This document shows positions 45,663-54,845 of a stretch of DNA of 64,000 bases, piece after piece (the stretch's first letter is position 1; each line of letters opens with the position of its first letter). The translations under genes and the position numbers were made by a program. The DNA is taken from contig CALBTS010000327.1 in the NCBI GenBank assembly GCA_937968035.1, positions 1-64,000 on the forward strand, in the 5' to 3' direction. Below the pieces are notes generated by a model. That model was not told the DNA's origin and ran no database searches. It saw nothing but the letters and a program-made list of their open reading frames with translations. The DNA is from an uncultured Methanomethylovorans sp. Its GTDB lineage: Archaea; Halobacteriota; Methanosarcinia; Methanosarcinales; Methanosarcinaceae.

Positions 45663-46598
45663 TTGGCAGCAGTGCTTGAACCTTACATATATGAAGGTGG
45701 AATACACAGGCATACGCTTATATTGGAACTGTTGGAAGATCTGGGAGGATACCTCATCCAGAAAACACCGGCTGCCACAGAGGTTACTCTTGTGATGCTC
45801 GTACCCAGAGATGATGTACATCTTATTGAGCAGCTTGCCAAAGATCTTCTTGGAAAGATATCCAGAGCTCCCCTTACAGGAACTGAAATAGCCGTTGTCT
45901 CACCTACGCTTGCGTCTCATCATCTGCCGCATTCTGCCTGTGATATAGCTGAATTCCTGAGACGGGGAGGCGCTAACACCACTATGATAGGACTTGCCAG
46001 AGGCATGGGAAGAAGAGTTGCACTTTCTGCAGATTATGAAAGAAGACTAATAAATGAGCATGATATTGCCCTGTTCTCTTTTGGTACCTTCCGGGATTGT
46101 ATAATCAATAAGAAACCTAAACTCTTTGAAGGTATAAAGATACCCATCGTTGCCACAGGAGGGCCGGACCTTAAGACTGAAGAAGTGCCTGGTGCCGATA
46201 TGTACATAGGGAACATCGGCAGGGTCGCTCACAGGCTAAGGCACAGTGATGAACTGGGGGGCCTGGATGTTATGAGTGAGAAAGTGGGGATAATCGTGGA
46301 AAAAATGAGAGAGGATATTGCCAGAGACCCACTTGCCGTCCTGCCTGCAAGGATCATGAAAGAGGTACAGGAACAGATCCCTGAGATAGAAAGCGTATAT
46401 ACCCCTGCGCCGCTCACGCTGCAATTAGATGGACTGCGCATTAAACTCCCTTATGCTGATTTCCATAAGAAGGTTGAAGATATGGAATTGCAGGATAACA
46501 TCCACCTTAGAGATGTTGCAACTATTACACCCTCAAAAATGAAGAACTACATACTTGTGAAGGTGAAAAGGAAATCTGAAGTGGGCATAGAGATGTGA
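45663..46598 (+). CDS. mmp7: Methanogenesis marker protein 7 (TTG start)
   Basis: A 311-residue protein recognised as marker 7. The first strand follows LEPYIYEGGIHRH; later VATGGPDLKTEEVPGADMYIGNIGR is diagnostic (named here by VATGGPD). Marker 7 is part of the MCR activation complex. The start is TTG 45663 with GGGAGG 8 bases upstream; no ATG is near. The stop overlaps the AhpD-like frame. Confidence 0.9.
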   Translation: MAAVLEPYIYEGGIHRHTLILELLEDLGGYLIQKTPAATEVTLVMLVPRDDVHLIEQLAKDLLGKISRAPLTGTEIAVVSPTLASHHLPHSACDIAEFLRRGGANTTMIGLARGMGRRVALSADYERRLINEHDIALFSFGTFRDCIINKKPKLFEGIKIPIVATGGPDLKTEEVPGADMYIGNIGRVAHRLRHSDELGGLDVMSEKVGIIVEKMREDIARDPLAVLPARIMKEVQEQIPEIESVYTPAPLTLQLDGLRIKLPYADFHKKVEDMELQDNIHLRDVATITPSKMKNYILVKVKRKSEVGIEM

Positions 46599-46606
46599 GG
46601 TGCAAC

Positions 46607-47068
46607 GTGCAAATAGAAAAGATCAAAGAACTTCTTAACGAAGAGCCGGAAGAAGTCGTTGAAAAAATGCTGGAGGACATGAAGAAACAATATGGAGAAG
46701 TCCCCTATATAGTAAATTTCATTAAGGATATGCCTGAACTCTTTATCTCCAGAATGATATATACGAACAGCATTATGCGTGAGTTCAAGCGTATGGACCC
46801 AAAGACCGTGGAACTTATCAGTATTGCTGTTGCCTCTGCCCTCAAGTGCGGCCATTGTCTTAAAACACACATAAGGGCTGCCAAAAGACTCGGAGTGAGC
46901 AGGGAAGAGATATTCGATACGATCCTTATTAGCAGTACCGTAGCCAATGCTTCCATACTTGCAGAGGGTACCCGTGCCATAGATTCTGAATTTGCGTCTA
47001 CTGTAGAAGGAAAGGACCCCTCTTGTATGTTCTGTAATTTTAATTCTGAACTGCCAGAGCAGAGATGA
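46607..47068 (+). CDS. AhpD/carboxymuconolactone decarboxylase-like CxxC protein
   Basis: A 153-residue CMD-fold protein. ALKCGHCLKTHIRAAKRLGVSREEI (near 79) gives the AhpD CxxC and the proton-relay His. AhpD proteins act as disulfide reductases or peroxidase partners, so it may pass thiols or electrons in the MCR-activation block. Start GTG 46607 has GAGGTG 4 bases upstream; GTG 46595 would overlap mmp7. A second CxxC-like site, CMFCNF, lies at the C-terminus. Confidence 0.82.
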   Translation: MQIEKIKELLNEEPEEVVEKMLEDMKKQYGEVPYIVNFIKDMPELFISRMIYTNSIMREFKRMDPKTVELISIAVASALKCGHCLKTHIRAAKRLGVSREEIFDTILISSTVANASILAEGTRAIDSEFASTVEGKDPSCMFCNFNSELPEQR

Positions 47069-47084
47069 TGAAAATTAAAAAATA

Positions 47085-47996
47085 TTAATAGAAAGATCCA
47101 CCTGTGATCAGTACACCTGCTACGTATCCAAGTATAACACCTGTGTTAAGGAATGGCAAGCCTGCCTGTGGTTTCCCTTTCATTACGAATACCATAAGAG
47201 CAGCGTATCCTATTAGTGTTCCAATCATGGCACCTATGGAGGGATATGAAATACCCATATATTTCAAAGGTGAATCTAGAAAAATATTAGCAGAAACTAC
47301 CAGAATGGTAGGCATTACTGCATCACCCAGACCCATGAAAAAAGCTTCTCTTTCTTCGCCATCTTCTTTCTTAAAAGTGTCCTTGATAAAGGAATAGTTC
47401 AGTTTCTTAGGAATAATGAAAAGTATGGGTAAACGCAGGTCCATAACACCTTCAGCAAGGTCTATCATGTGCTTTGTCTTGTAGACGGAGATCGCATCAT
47501 AGATAGCGAGAAGTGATAGCAAAACAAGTACTGGGATTATTGAAAGGGAAATGCCGAAGATGGCGCTTGCACCTGCTCCTATGATCAAGCCAATAGTGTT
47601 TATCACATACCACTCCGGAAACTTGTACAGCAGAACAGTAAGAACTATTGCCATGAACAAAGAAACAGCATTTATTGCCGTGTTTGAATCCGTCAACAGC
47701 GATAATAGAGCTATGAACACATAATATACAGTAGAAGCCACTGCAAGTAGTATTACAAGCTGAATGACCCATTGCATATTTTTCTTCAGTGCTATGAGCA
47801 GGAAGAAAGTGAACACAAGGATGATTGCGATGTAGTACAAACTATTGGCTGTAGAGTCCGGGTCCTCAAAAGCCTGCATACCTTCAGCATTCATAGGTTG
47901 TGCCAGCAACAAAGATAGAAACTGGACAGCCAATATAATGCCAGCCATAGCAAAGATTGGAGCATAAGTCTTTAAGAAACCTTTTTCCGAACTCAA
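47085..47996 (-). CDS. Presenilin-family intramembrane aspartyl protease
   Basis: A protein of about 303 residues with nine likely transmembrane segments. The active-site pair is IYDAISVYKTKHM (YD) and FMGLGDAVMPTIL (GLGD). LPFLNTG near the end replaces the PAL motif. This is the archaeal PSH type that cuts membrane proteins within the bilayer. TTG 47996 with GGGGAT upstream is my choice; TTG 48032 would add 12 residues. It is convergent with the CMD gene, 16 bases away. Confidence 0.87.
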   Translation of the reverse strand: MSSEKGFLKTYAPIFAMAGIILAVQFLSLLLAQPMNAEGMQAFEDPDSTANSLYYIAIILVFTFFLLIALKKNMQWVIQLVILLAVASTVYYVFIALLSLLTDSNTAINAVSLFMAIVLTVLLYKFPEWYVINTIGLIIGAGASAIFGISLSIIPVLVLLSLLAIYDAISVYKTKHMIDLAEGVMDLRLPILFIIPKKLNYSFIKDTFKKEDGEEREAFFMGLGDAVMPTILVVSANIFLDSPLKYMGISYPSIGAMIGTLIGYAALMVFVMKGKPQAGLPFLNTGVILGYVAGVLITGGSFY

Positions 47997-48117
47997 AGTA
48001 ATATCCCCGCTTAAGATCAAAATTATTTTCAATTTAATAATATATTAAGAGTATTTAATACTATGCAAGTGTTAATCTGTTGAGATAATAAAGGGTAATA
48101 AAAATATTGGTATAAAT

Positions 48118-48405
48118 TCAGAACATTAGCTCCAGGGCATCTACAGCCTTCATGCCCACTGCAATGCCAAGTTCTTTAGCTTTAGGAGTTACTGACTTGA
48201 CTTCTGCAGTGAGAACATCTTCAAATGTGCTGACCCCTGAAACCCGTACAGCCACATCTCCCAGCTTCTCAGCTGTAGCCATATCCAGATAACCACACAT
48301 AACGAATCCCAAATCTGCTTTCACTACAAGCAAGGATGCATGCTGCATTTGAATGTTCAGACCTATGGCAATACCTTTTTTTAGTTTAATCTGTTCGATC
48401 ATCAT
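48118..48405 (-). CDS. DUF1805 family protein
   Basis: A 95-residue protein. ASLLVVKADLGFVMCGYLDM and AEKLGDVAVRVSGVSTFEDVL match DUF1805 (YunC) as I recall. The family fold is known, but its reaction is not. It lies 52 bases after the end of a secreted protein gene on the same strand. ATG 48402 is also possible. Confidence 0.75.
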   Translation of the reverse strand: MMIEQIKLKKGIAIGLNIQMQHASLLVVKADLGFVMCGYLDMATAEKLGDVAVRVSGVSTFEDVLTAEVKSVTPKAKELGIAVGMKAVDALELMF

Positions 48406-48457
48406 ATTCTATTGCCTCAACATTAATTAAATGGACTATAAAGATTAATTCCTTTAT

Positions 48458-49234
48458 TCAAACACTTTCGGGATTGCATATCCTTAAAGAAGGGAATATC
48501 CTTCCAGCAAGAGAGAAATCATGATATGGCTCATCCCCCAATATCCGTCCTTCACCTGAAAGACCCTCTTCAGTGACTTCCGGGACTGAGGCAACGATAT
48601 CTTCAGCCTCCTCCAAGTGGAAATAAACTGTTGCTTTTCCAGTCGAACCAAAAATACCCGCGATCTTTACAACCTGTCCATTGTTGCTGACAGATACATT
48701 ATCGATACCTTCAGTAGAATTCACAGATATCCCCTTATGCATATTGATAACTATAGGAGTGTTTTTTTCACCAATGAAACCTATACTGCTGTTCCCAACT
48801 TCTAAAAACGGATCTACAACGCGGTAATTGGTCGTGTAGATATTCATAATAACCTCTGCCTGCATTACCGGACCCAACAATTCAGGGGACATCCGGGAAT
48901 TTACATCTGTTAGCACGATGTATTCAGAAGAGCCATTCACAATTACATCCATCTGCTCAATGATAGAATTTTGTAGGGCAGACCTGGTATTCACATCTGT
49001 TTTAAGAACCTCCCATGCATTTATGAAGCCATCCCGGTTACCCACCGACATATCGACGTAGTCTTTGTAGATGATAGAATTGGCTTCATCATAGGTCTCC
49101 GTATACATCCATTGGACCTCGTCATATCCAACAGTAATATTGTTTTCCCAGGTGAAGGTTGCGTTCGCTGGAAGTATCATAAACAAAAAAAGCAATGAAA
49201 ATGCTAAAAGTGGAGTATTCAACCTATCCCTCAT
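48458..49234 (-). CDS. Secreted protein of unknown function
   Basis: A 258-residue protein. A signal peptide (LLAFSLLFLFMILPANA) begins 9 residues in. The rest is beta-rich with several Asn-glycosylation-type sites and no catalytic motif that I recognise. ATG 49234 overlaps the stop of map (TAATG), so the two are co-translated, which is an odd pairing. There is no clear C-terminal anchor. It probably lies outside the membrane. Confidence 0.65.
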   Translation of the reverse strand: MRDRLNTPLLAFSLLFLFMILPANATFTWENNITVGYDEVQWMYTETYDEANSIIYKDYVDMSVGNRDGFINAWEVLKTDVNTRSALQNSIIEQMDVIVNGSSEYIVLTDVNSRMSPELLGPVMQAEVIMNIYTTNYRVVDPFLEVGNSSIGFIGEKNTPIVINMHKGISVNSTEGIDNVSVSNNGQVVKIAGIFGSTGKATVYFHLEEAEDIVASVPEVTEEGLSGEGRILGDEPYHDFSLAGRIFPSLRICNPESV

Positions 49235-50124
49235 TAAAGAGTGGTCACCTGACAACCGTCCTCGGTAACAATAAGCGTATGTTCCGTCTGGGACACAAGA
49301 CCGCCCGCAACTTCCTTGAGTACCGGATAAGAAGTGATCACACCTGATTTAGCAAGCTGCATAAGAGCAAAGTCAAGTTTTTCGGTCTTGAGCCACCTCT
49401 TGGCGAATGGCAACATCCTATATGGTTCTATCTCTTTCAAAAGATTACGGGCAGCTGGCAGACGCACAGGTTTGTTTCCTATGACACTGAATATCTCTGA
49501 CCATGAACCATCTATTATTTTTCCCGCACCATCAGTAGCAAAGGGTTCGATAGCTATCACATCTCCGGCCGTGAGCACAGAACCGTGATCAATACGCCGA
49601 TTGGGTATACTGGGATGAGTATGGGCAATATACCTGGCAACTCCATGACCTGTAAGATTGACTATTGGCCTGAAACCAAGGTTTACAATAGTGTCTTCGA
49701 TCACAGAACCCAGCTGTGCAGTATTAACCCCACTTTTTACAGTATCTATAGCAGCATAAAGGGCAGCTTCTGAGGCTTTGACGAGATCCCCATGCTTACC
49801 TGTGAGATCCACTGTGATGGCAGAGTCAGCAATATAGCCATCCACGTGAACCCCGATATCCAGCTTCACCACATCTTCTCCAAAAACCGACTCATCACCT
49901 GCCATTGGTGTGGCATGGGCAGCTTCATCGTTCCGTGAGATATTACATGGGAACGCTGAACCATCGGCTCCAAGCTCTATGGTCCTGTTTTCCACGAACT
50001 CCGCTACTTCAAGCAGACTTGCACCCACTTTTATCTTATCCTTTGCTTCACTTCTCACCCTGGATAGTATCTCGCCTGCCTTTAGATATTTCTCCAGAAT
50101 ATCATCCTGCATTATACTTGTCAT
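49234..50124 (-). CDS. map: Methionine aminopeptidase, type II (archaeal)
   Basis: A 296-residue M24 metallopeptidase. Metal ligands: VKLDIGVHVDGYIADSAIT (two Asp), NLTGHGVARYIAHTHPSI (His), and the two Glu in AIEPFATDG and SQTEHTLIV. The 60-residue insert marks type II. It removes the initiator Met from new proteins. AGGTGTTTT precedes ATG 50124. The pepQ-like gene is directly upstream on the same strand. Confidence 0.93.
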   Translation of the reverse strand: MTSIMQDDILEKYLKAGEILSRVRSEAKDKIKVGASLLEVAEFVENRTIELGADGSAFPCNISRNDEAAHATPMAGDESVFGEDVVKLDIGVHVDGYIADSAITVDLTGKHGDLVKASEAALYAAIDTVKSGVNTAQLGSVIEDTIVNLGFRPIVNLTGHGVARYIAHTHPSIPNRRIDHGSVLTAGDVIAIEPFATDGAGKIIDGSWSEIFSVIGNKPVRLPAARNLLKEIEPYRMLPFAKRWLKTEKLDFALMQLAKSGVITSYPVLKEVAGGLVSQTEHTLIVTEDGCQVTTL

Positions 50125-50154
50125 AAAACACCTACGACTGATAACTTAATAACA

Positions 50155-51309
50155 TTATATAACAAATCTCTTCTCAAGTGATGTGAGATTCTCACAACCA
50201 TCCTCTGTCACTAACAACATATCCTCTATACGAATACCCCCCTGATCAGGATAGTAAAGACCGGGTTCAATGGTAATTACATTACCCTTCTCAAGAGGAA
50301 TGGCCTGAACTCCCACAAATGGTGCCTCATGGATCTCAAGACCAACCCCATGGCCTGTAGAGTGGATGAAACCTACTTTAGAACCGCTACGTATTGTTTT
50401 AAACCCATGGGATTCTAGTACATCACATACACGATCATGTATGTCACTGCAGAGTATGCCAGGCTTTACCATTTCTATGGCTTCCTTCTGAGCTGCCAGA
50501 ACCGCATCATACATTTTCTGAAGCTCTACAGATGCTTCACCTTTCAGGACTGTGCGGCTCATATCGGCAAAATAACGGTGCTTTTTGCTGCGAGGAAATA
50601 TATCAATAACAATAGACTCGTTTGGCTTAAGTGGGCCTTCTCCTTCCCAATGAGGATTGGCAGCTTTTTTACCGCCAGCAACAATAGTGCCCACTGCCTC
50701 ACAACCTGAATCCAGTAATGCAAGGTCTATCTCTCTGCGAACGTCGTCTGCAGTGAGTTCAAAACCCCGGAAAAGAAGTTTACCGTCGACTATCTCAGAC
50801 TTATGAACAAGATCAATGGCTGCAGCCATGGCTTTTTCACAGGCTTTTTGGGCATACCTGATATGCCCTATTTCGTCTTCCCTTTTGATCGACCTCAATT
50901 TTCTGAAAGGACTTTCCATGTCAACAATAGTAAAGCCCTCCTCTTTCAGAGCCTGAGCTGTATGATAGGGAAAATCCTTTGGGACTCCTAATTTTCGGAT
51001 ACCTTCTTTTTGTAAGATCTCAGCTATACAATCTACATAAGCTTGATATGGGTCGCCCCTTTGCTTTATTTTCTCTCTGTAGTTATAATCTTGCAACGTA
51101 CGTATATCGGTAACCCTGGACTCGAGCTCAGCACGGCCTTTTTCCATTTCTGAAACTACAAGTATCTCTTTGGAGCCTAATGTTTGTATATAGGTGTATT
51201 TATCTGAGACGAAGAAATTTGTGGCGTAGTAGAAATCAGCATTATCGACATTACCCACGATCATGAAACCATCTGCTTTGTGCTTGGCCAGCAAATCTGT
51301 TATATCCAT
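50155..51309 (-). CDS. M24 Xaa-Pro dipeptidase/aminopeptidase
   Basis: A 384-residue M24 protein with a creatinase-like N-terminal domain (1-140) and a pita-bread catalytic domain. Metal sites are in VIDIFPRSKKHRYFADMSRT, STGHGVGLEIHEAP, ITIEPGLYYPDQGGIRIED. It removes residues next to proline. GAGGATGA before ATG 51309 decides the start; the frame opens 93 bases upstream without a ribosome site. It is 30 bases from map, on the same strand. Confidence 0.88.
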   Translation of the reverse strand: MDITDLLAKHKADGFMIVGNVDNADFYYATNFFVSDKYTYIQTLGSKEILVVSEMEKGRAELESRVTDIRTLQDYNYREKIKQRGDPYQAYVDCIAEILQKEGIRKLGVPKDFPYHTAQALKEEGFTIVDMESPFRKLRSIKREDEIGHIRYAQKACEKAMAAAIDLVHKSEIVDGKLLFRGFELTADDVRREIDLALLDSGCEAVGTIVAGGKKAANPHWEGEGPLKPNESIVIDIFPRSKKHRYFADMSRTVLKGEASVELQKMYDAVLAAQKEAIEMVKPGILCSDIHDRVCDVLESHGFKTIRSGSKVGFIHSTGHGVGLEIHEAPFVGVQAIPLEKGNVITIEPGLYYPDQGGIRIEDMLLVTEDGCENLTSLEKRFVI

Positions 51310-51492
51310 GTTCTTCATCCTCTCTGTCATGCTATAAGCATTGTTATTAATAGTACAAAACAATTGTCTTATCTTTTCAATGGTCTCAGTATATGATATC
51401 AAGGGATATAAACAGCATCAGACATTACATGTACATAAGGAGATGAATTGTATACATTTTGAATATATACTGGTTCATGAGCATCTATACAT

Positions 51493-51882
51493 ATGGTGCT
51501 GAAAAACATCTTTATGGCAGGATCTGATCCCTTTACACAGTTTCTTGGAGATATTAAGCACATAGTCCTATTCTATGTGTTAGGAGATTTCATCACCACT
51601 TATCATGCATTAGATTATGGATTTGAGGAAAATCCATTCCTTGCCATCCTGATGGATGAATTCGGCATATGGTCAATGCTCATAATGAAGGTTGTATTCA
51701 TTGGGATAATTTATTGGTACTATCTCACGATAATGAGTACTGGATCTGCATGGAAAAATTATATATGGTTAGCATCCAGAAGTGCTGTAAGCCTTCTAGG
51801 TATATTCCTTGTGGTCAATAACCTGCTCGTAATATTCTCTAAATGCAGCTTAATTCAATTTTTAGGGATCACATCATATTAA
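51493..51882 (+). CDS. DUF5658-like small membrane protein
   Basis: A 129-residue protein with three to four hydrophobic helices. LGDFITTYHALDYGFEENPF matches the D-TT-L-G-EENP pattern of the DUF5658 family as I recall. The function is unknown. The start could also be ATG 51514. It converges on the Mrr-N-like gene, with 9 bases of overlap at the 3' ends. Confidence 0.65.
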   Translation: MVLKNIFMAGSDPFTQFLGDIKHIVLFYVLGDFITTYHALDYGFEENPFLAILMDEFGIWSMLIMKVVFIGIIYWYYLTIMSTGSAWKNYIWLASRSAVSLLGIFLVVNNLLVIFSKCSLIQFLGITSY

Positions 51883-52620
51883 TTCACTCTGACGGATTCT
51901 TTTAGAAACAAGCATATCAAGTATTTTTTCCCTTGCATCCCCTGTAAGAAGAAAAACTGATGAAGAACCATTAAGCTCTTCCTTAAGTTCGGGGAATGGA
52001 ACTTGCATATTCAACCATTCTACATTGTGAAAATGCCGGGTATATATGTCTGTACTATTGTATTCATACCCACCCATGACCCTGCCAATTGCAAAAAGAC
52101 CTTTTTCAGGAAGAGGTATTACCACAATATCACCTGTAAGGATACTTATTGAGAACCTTGCCATATCAGAAGCCCATGTTTCAAGTTTGGAATGAGCAAT
52201 GGAACATAGCTTATCATGAATGGCTGTTTTTAGATACTCTATTCTTTCAAATTCATCAAATTTGTCCATAACTTTGTGAAAGCCAGATAATTCCTGGTTC
52301 ATATCTTCAAGCATTTCTTTTAATCGGGAGATTTTTTCATCCCTCAAAGGAGAACCGGAAAAGTAATTGAGGTCTTCCAGGCTGCTCTCTAGCTCAATGG
52401 CCAGATTGTTGGTAAAATCATCATATTTTTGATCAAGCAACCTGTACCGATCTTGCATAATTATTGGATTCGAAGAAGACTTCAGATCTTCTGCAAATTC
52501 CTCAAGTACATGTAGTTCCACGTCAAAAGAAATAACATTTTTCTTAAGACATTCCCGTGCCTGCCTGCCGGAATAGCCGGTCTTTATAACCCAGACGTTA
52601 ATGAGATCCTTTATACTCAA
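51874..52620 (-). CDS. Stand-alone Mrr-N-like protein with a helical insert, TTG start
   Basis: A 248-residue protein. Residues 8-32 (NVWVIKTGYSGRQARECLKK) and 160-200 (TGDIVVIPLPEKGLFAIGRV, then RHFHNVEWL) look like the two halves of the domain found before the nuclease in Mrr-type restriction proteins. Between them lies a 110-residue helical insert with likely coiled coil. No nuclease motif is seen. It may be a sensor or antitoxin-like half of a defence or repair system; that is inference. The start is TTG 52620 with GGGGG and a 13-bp inverted repeat directly upstream. Confidence 0.6.
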   Translation of the reverse strand: MSIKDLINVWVIKTGYSGRQARECLKKNVISFDVELHVLEEFAEDLKSSSNPIIMQDRYRLLDQKYDDFTNNLAIELESSLEDLNYFSGSPLRDEKISRLKEMLEDMNQELSGFHKVMDKFDEFERIEYLKTAIHDKLCSIAHSKLETWASDMARFSISILTGDIVVIPLPEKGLFAIGRVMGGYEYNSTDIYTRHFHNVEWLNMQVPFPELKEELNGSSSVFLLTGDAREKILDMLVSKRIRQSELI

Positions 52621-52624
52621 GTGG

Positions 52625-52658
52625 GTACCCCCTTATATGATAAATTATAAAGGGGTAC
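52625..52658. promoter_or_regulatory. 13-bp inverted repeat before the Mrr-N-like gene
   Basis: GTACCCCCTTATA (52625-52637) and TATAAAGGGGTAC (52646-52658) pair at 12 of 13 positions around an 8-base loop. It covers the ribosome site and the TATA region of the gene starting at 52620 on the minus strand. It is a likely operator, or a leader stem-loop that hides the start. Confidence 0.65.
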
Positions 52659-52701
52659 TTAAATAACATTCCATGCAAACATGTCAAAAAACAGGCATGT
52701 A

Positions 52702-52803
52702 TCACTCTACAACAATAAGACCAGCCATGAGGCCGGCTGCTAGCAGCATTAGGAGATATACCAGTACCACTATTGCGTACTTTGTTGAAACAAAGTTGTC
52801 CAT
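52702..52803 (-). CDS. Very small membrane protein, 33 residues
   Basis: ATG 52801-52803 to TGA 52702-52704. The protein starts MDNFVSTKY and then is one hydrophobic helix to the end (LLMLLAAGLMAGL). GGTGG 5-6 bases before the ATG is a good ribosome site, and a TATA-like TATAT lies upstream near 52830-52850. It has one clear membrane span and no family that I can name. The position between a possible defence gene and the next operon gives no clue. Confidence 0.6.
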   Translation of the reverse strand: MDNFVSTKYAIVVLVYLLMLLAAGLMAGLIVVE

Positions 52804-53051
52804 CGATACCACCGTATTAACATAAGCGTTTATAGTATATATTTATATTTAATAATGCACAATATATAAAAAATAGATATACAAATAGAGACAATACTTA
52901 AAAAAGACACAGAAAGATCATGAACAAAAAGAACGTAAGTTATAGCCTGAACATGATTGAAAAGGCTTTTCTACAAAGTCAATCTATTGGTTTATATTCT
53001 TTAAAGAAAAGTATATAAAAAAGCAATCAAAATTCTATTTTATGAGGGTCG

Positions 53052-53378
53052 ATGATGGAAACAAGAGATATTGTTTTTTCCATAGTGATGGTTGTATCAT
53101 CTTTTGTACTTACGTACGAATGGCTTGGAAGGTTTAAATATGACCCTGCGAATTCCCTTATAATACTCGCAGCAATAGTTATGGTAGGCGCTCTGGCAGC
53201 TATGATCCTCTCGGTTGACATACGCATGCGCAAAATGGAAAGTATGATCGATGTGAAGGAAAGGTCCCTGAGGATCAATGTCCAGAGCATAGAGAGCAAC
53301 ATGGATAGAAAAATGGACGAAGTGATCGGCAGGGTAGACGAAGCTCTGGAAACCCTTAATAGCAAAAGGTACAGATGA
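53052..53378 (+). CDS. Membrane protein with a coiled-coil tail
   Basis: A 108-residue protein with two transmembrane helices (about 8-25 and 36-55) and a charged helix (60-105) that looks like a coiled coil (SIESNMDRKMDEVIGRVDEAL). GAGGGTCG lies before ATG 53052, and ATG 53055 is the next codon. It could be a scaffold or a ring-forming membrane protein. No family recognised. It precedes the 103-residue gene by 122 bases. Confidence 0.65.
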   Translation: MMETRDIVFSIVMVVSSFVLTYEWLGRFKYDPANSLIILAAIVMVGALAAMILSVDIRMRKMESMIDVKERSLRINVQSIESNMDRKMDEVIGRVDEALETLNSKRYR

Positions 53379-53500
53379 AGCTTGGTGTAATATTGTTCCT
53401 GTAGAATACCATTTATTTCCCGAACAATGCGAAAATGATATAAACAGGTGCTTACGTATGATGAGTGATTTAAAGTCTTATTCTGCAAAGAGGTGCGTAT

Positions 53501-53812
53501 ATGCGCATTCATCTGGAACCGATTGGTATTATCAAAAAAGCTGGAAAATACTCCGAAATAATGATATATTCTGATTTCGAGCAAGTTGTCAAGAATGTCA
53601 TATCAAAAATAGGCAATGAAATCAGTGGACAGAAGTTACTTATCGTACATAAGAACAGAAGTTCTGATGGGGATGGACATCAAGTTCAGATAACAAAAGC
53701 AGACCTTGTCGAAAGGGTCGGAAATATACTAAAGATAGGAAAGATCGATGCATCTGATGATTCGGTCATAGATGTGCGACTGGATACTAGCGAAACAACT
53801 AAGAATATCTGA
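53501..53812 (+). CDS. Conserved-looking small protein upstream of fen
   Basis: A 103-residue protein. The start (RIHLEPIGIIKKAGKYSEI) resembles the first strand of TsaA/TrmO-type folds, but the domain is too short for that family and the resemblance is weak. GAGGTGCG precedes ATG 53501. It ends 15 bases before fen and probably shares its transcript. The function is unknown. Confidence 0.6.
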   Translation: MRIHLEPIGIIKKAGKYSEIMIYSDFEQVVKNVISKIGNEISGQKLLIVHKNRSSDGDGHQVQITKADLVERVGNILKIGKIDASDDSVIDVRLDTSETTKNI

Positions 53813-53827
53813 CAACTATCCTGTTTT

Positions 53828-54844
53828 ATGGGAACAGATATTGGAGAACTCCTGAAAAAACAGCAAATCGAAATATCCGAATTGTCCCATAAAGTTGTAG
53901 CTATAGATGCATACAACACGCTTTATCAATTCCTTAGCATAATAAGGCAAAGAGATGGTACGCCGCTTAAGGACTCCAGAGGAAACACAACCTCTCACCT
54001 TTCAGGTATCCTATACCGTATGACCAGCCTTATGGAAGAAGGAATCAAACCAGTATTTGTTTTTGATGGAAAACCATCATATCTCAAAGATCGGACCATA
54101 GAGAAGCGAATGGCTGACAGAGAGAACGCAACGATAAAATGGGAAGAAGCAAAGGAAAAGGGACTGGCAGAAGAAGCATATATGTATGCGCAGGCGTCCT
54201 CAAGGGTCACCCAGGAGATAGCAGATGATTCCAGGCGGTTACTCCTGGCCATGGGCATTCCCTGGGTTGATGCCCCTTCGGAAGGAGAGGCACAAGCTGC
54301 CCACCTGGTGAAAAGAGGAGATGCGAACTATATTGCTTCACAGGATTACGATTCTATACTGTTCGGAGCACCCCAGGTTGTAAGGAACCTTACAATTACA
54401 GGTAAGCGCAAACTGCCGAAGAAGCATATTTTTGTGGAAGTTAAACCAGAGATAATTAAAATCGAGGAAAGCTTGGCAGAACTTGGGATCAATCGCTCAC
54501 AACTTATAGATATTGCAATATGCGTGGGTACAGATTACAACCCAGGCCTTGAAAAGATAGGCCCAAAAAAAGCACTGAAGCTTATAAAAGAGCACGACAA
54601 TATAGAAAAAGTGTTGCTTGCTGTAGGGCAAAAAATAGAGAATGTGCAGGAGATAAAAAATATTTTTTTAAACCCTTCTGTAACCGACAACTACACCCTC
54701 AAATGGAAAAAACCCGACACCGATGCAATTATTACATTCCTTTGCGGAGAGCATGACTTTTCAAAAGACAGGGTCATTAAAGCCTGTGAAAGACTGGAAA
54801 CGATCAGCGGGCCAGGACAGAGAACCCTGGACCAATGGTTCTAG
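53828..54844 (+). CDS. fen: Flap endonuclease 1
   Basis: A 338-residue FEN1. N domain: [13 protein letters not shown] (catalytic Asp near 27), [13 protein letters not shown] domain: [28 protein letters not shown]3TH near 225 ([13 protein letters not shown]). The C-terminus ends TLDQWF in a PCNA-binding box. It cuts 5' flaps in Okazaki fragment maturation and repair. It is the usual length. No ribosome site is clear before ATG 53828. It converges on gpmI with a 1-base gap. Confidence 0.96.
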   Translation: MGTDIGELLKKQQIEISELSHKVVAIDAYNTLYQFLSIIRQRDGTPLKDSRGNTTSHLSGILYRMTSLMEEGIKPVFVFDGKPSYLKDRTIEKRMADRENATIKWEEAKEKGLAEEAYMYAQASSRVTQEIADDSRRLLLAMGIPWVDAPSEGEAQAAHLVKRGDANYIASQDYDSILFGAPQVVRNLTITGKRKLPKKHIFVEVKPEIIKIEESLAELGINRSQLIDIAICVGTDYNPGLEKIGPKKALKLIKEHDNIEKVLLAVGQKIENVQEIKNIFLNPSVTDNYTLKWKKPDTDAIITFLCGEHDFSKDRVIKACERLETISGPGQRTLDQWF

Positions 54845-54845
54845 A

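Noticed and set aside
52920-53018. Short plus-strand frame of about 32 codons
   Set aside because: Composition is not distinctive, the ribosome site is weak, and there is no known relative. It may be chance.
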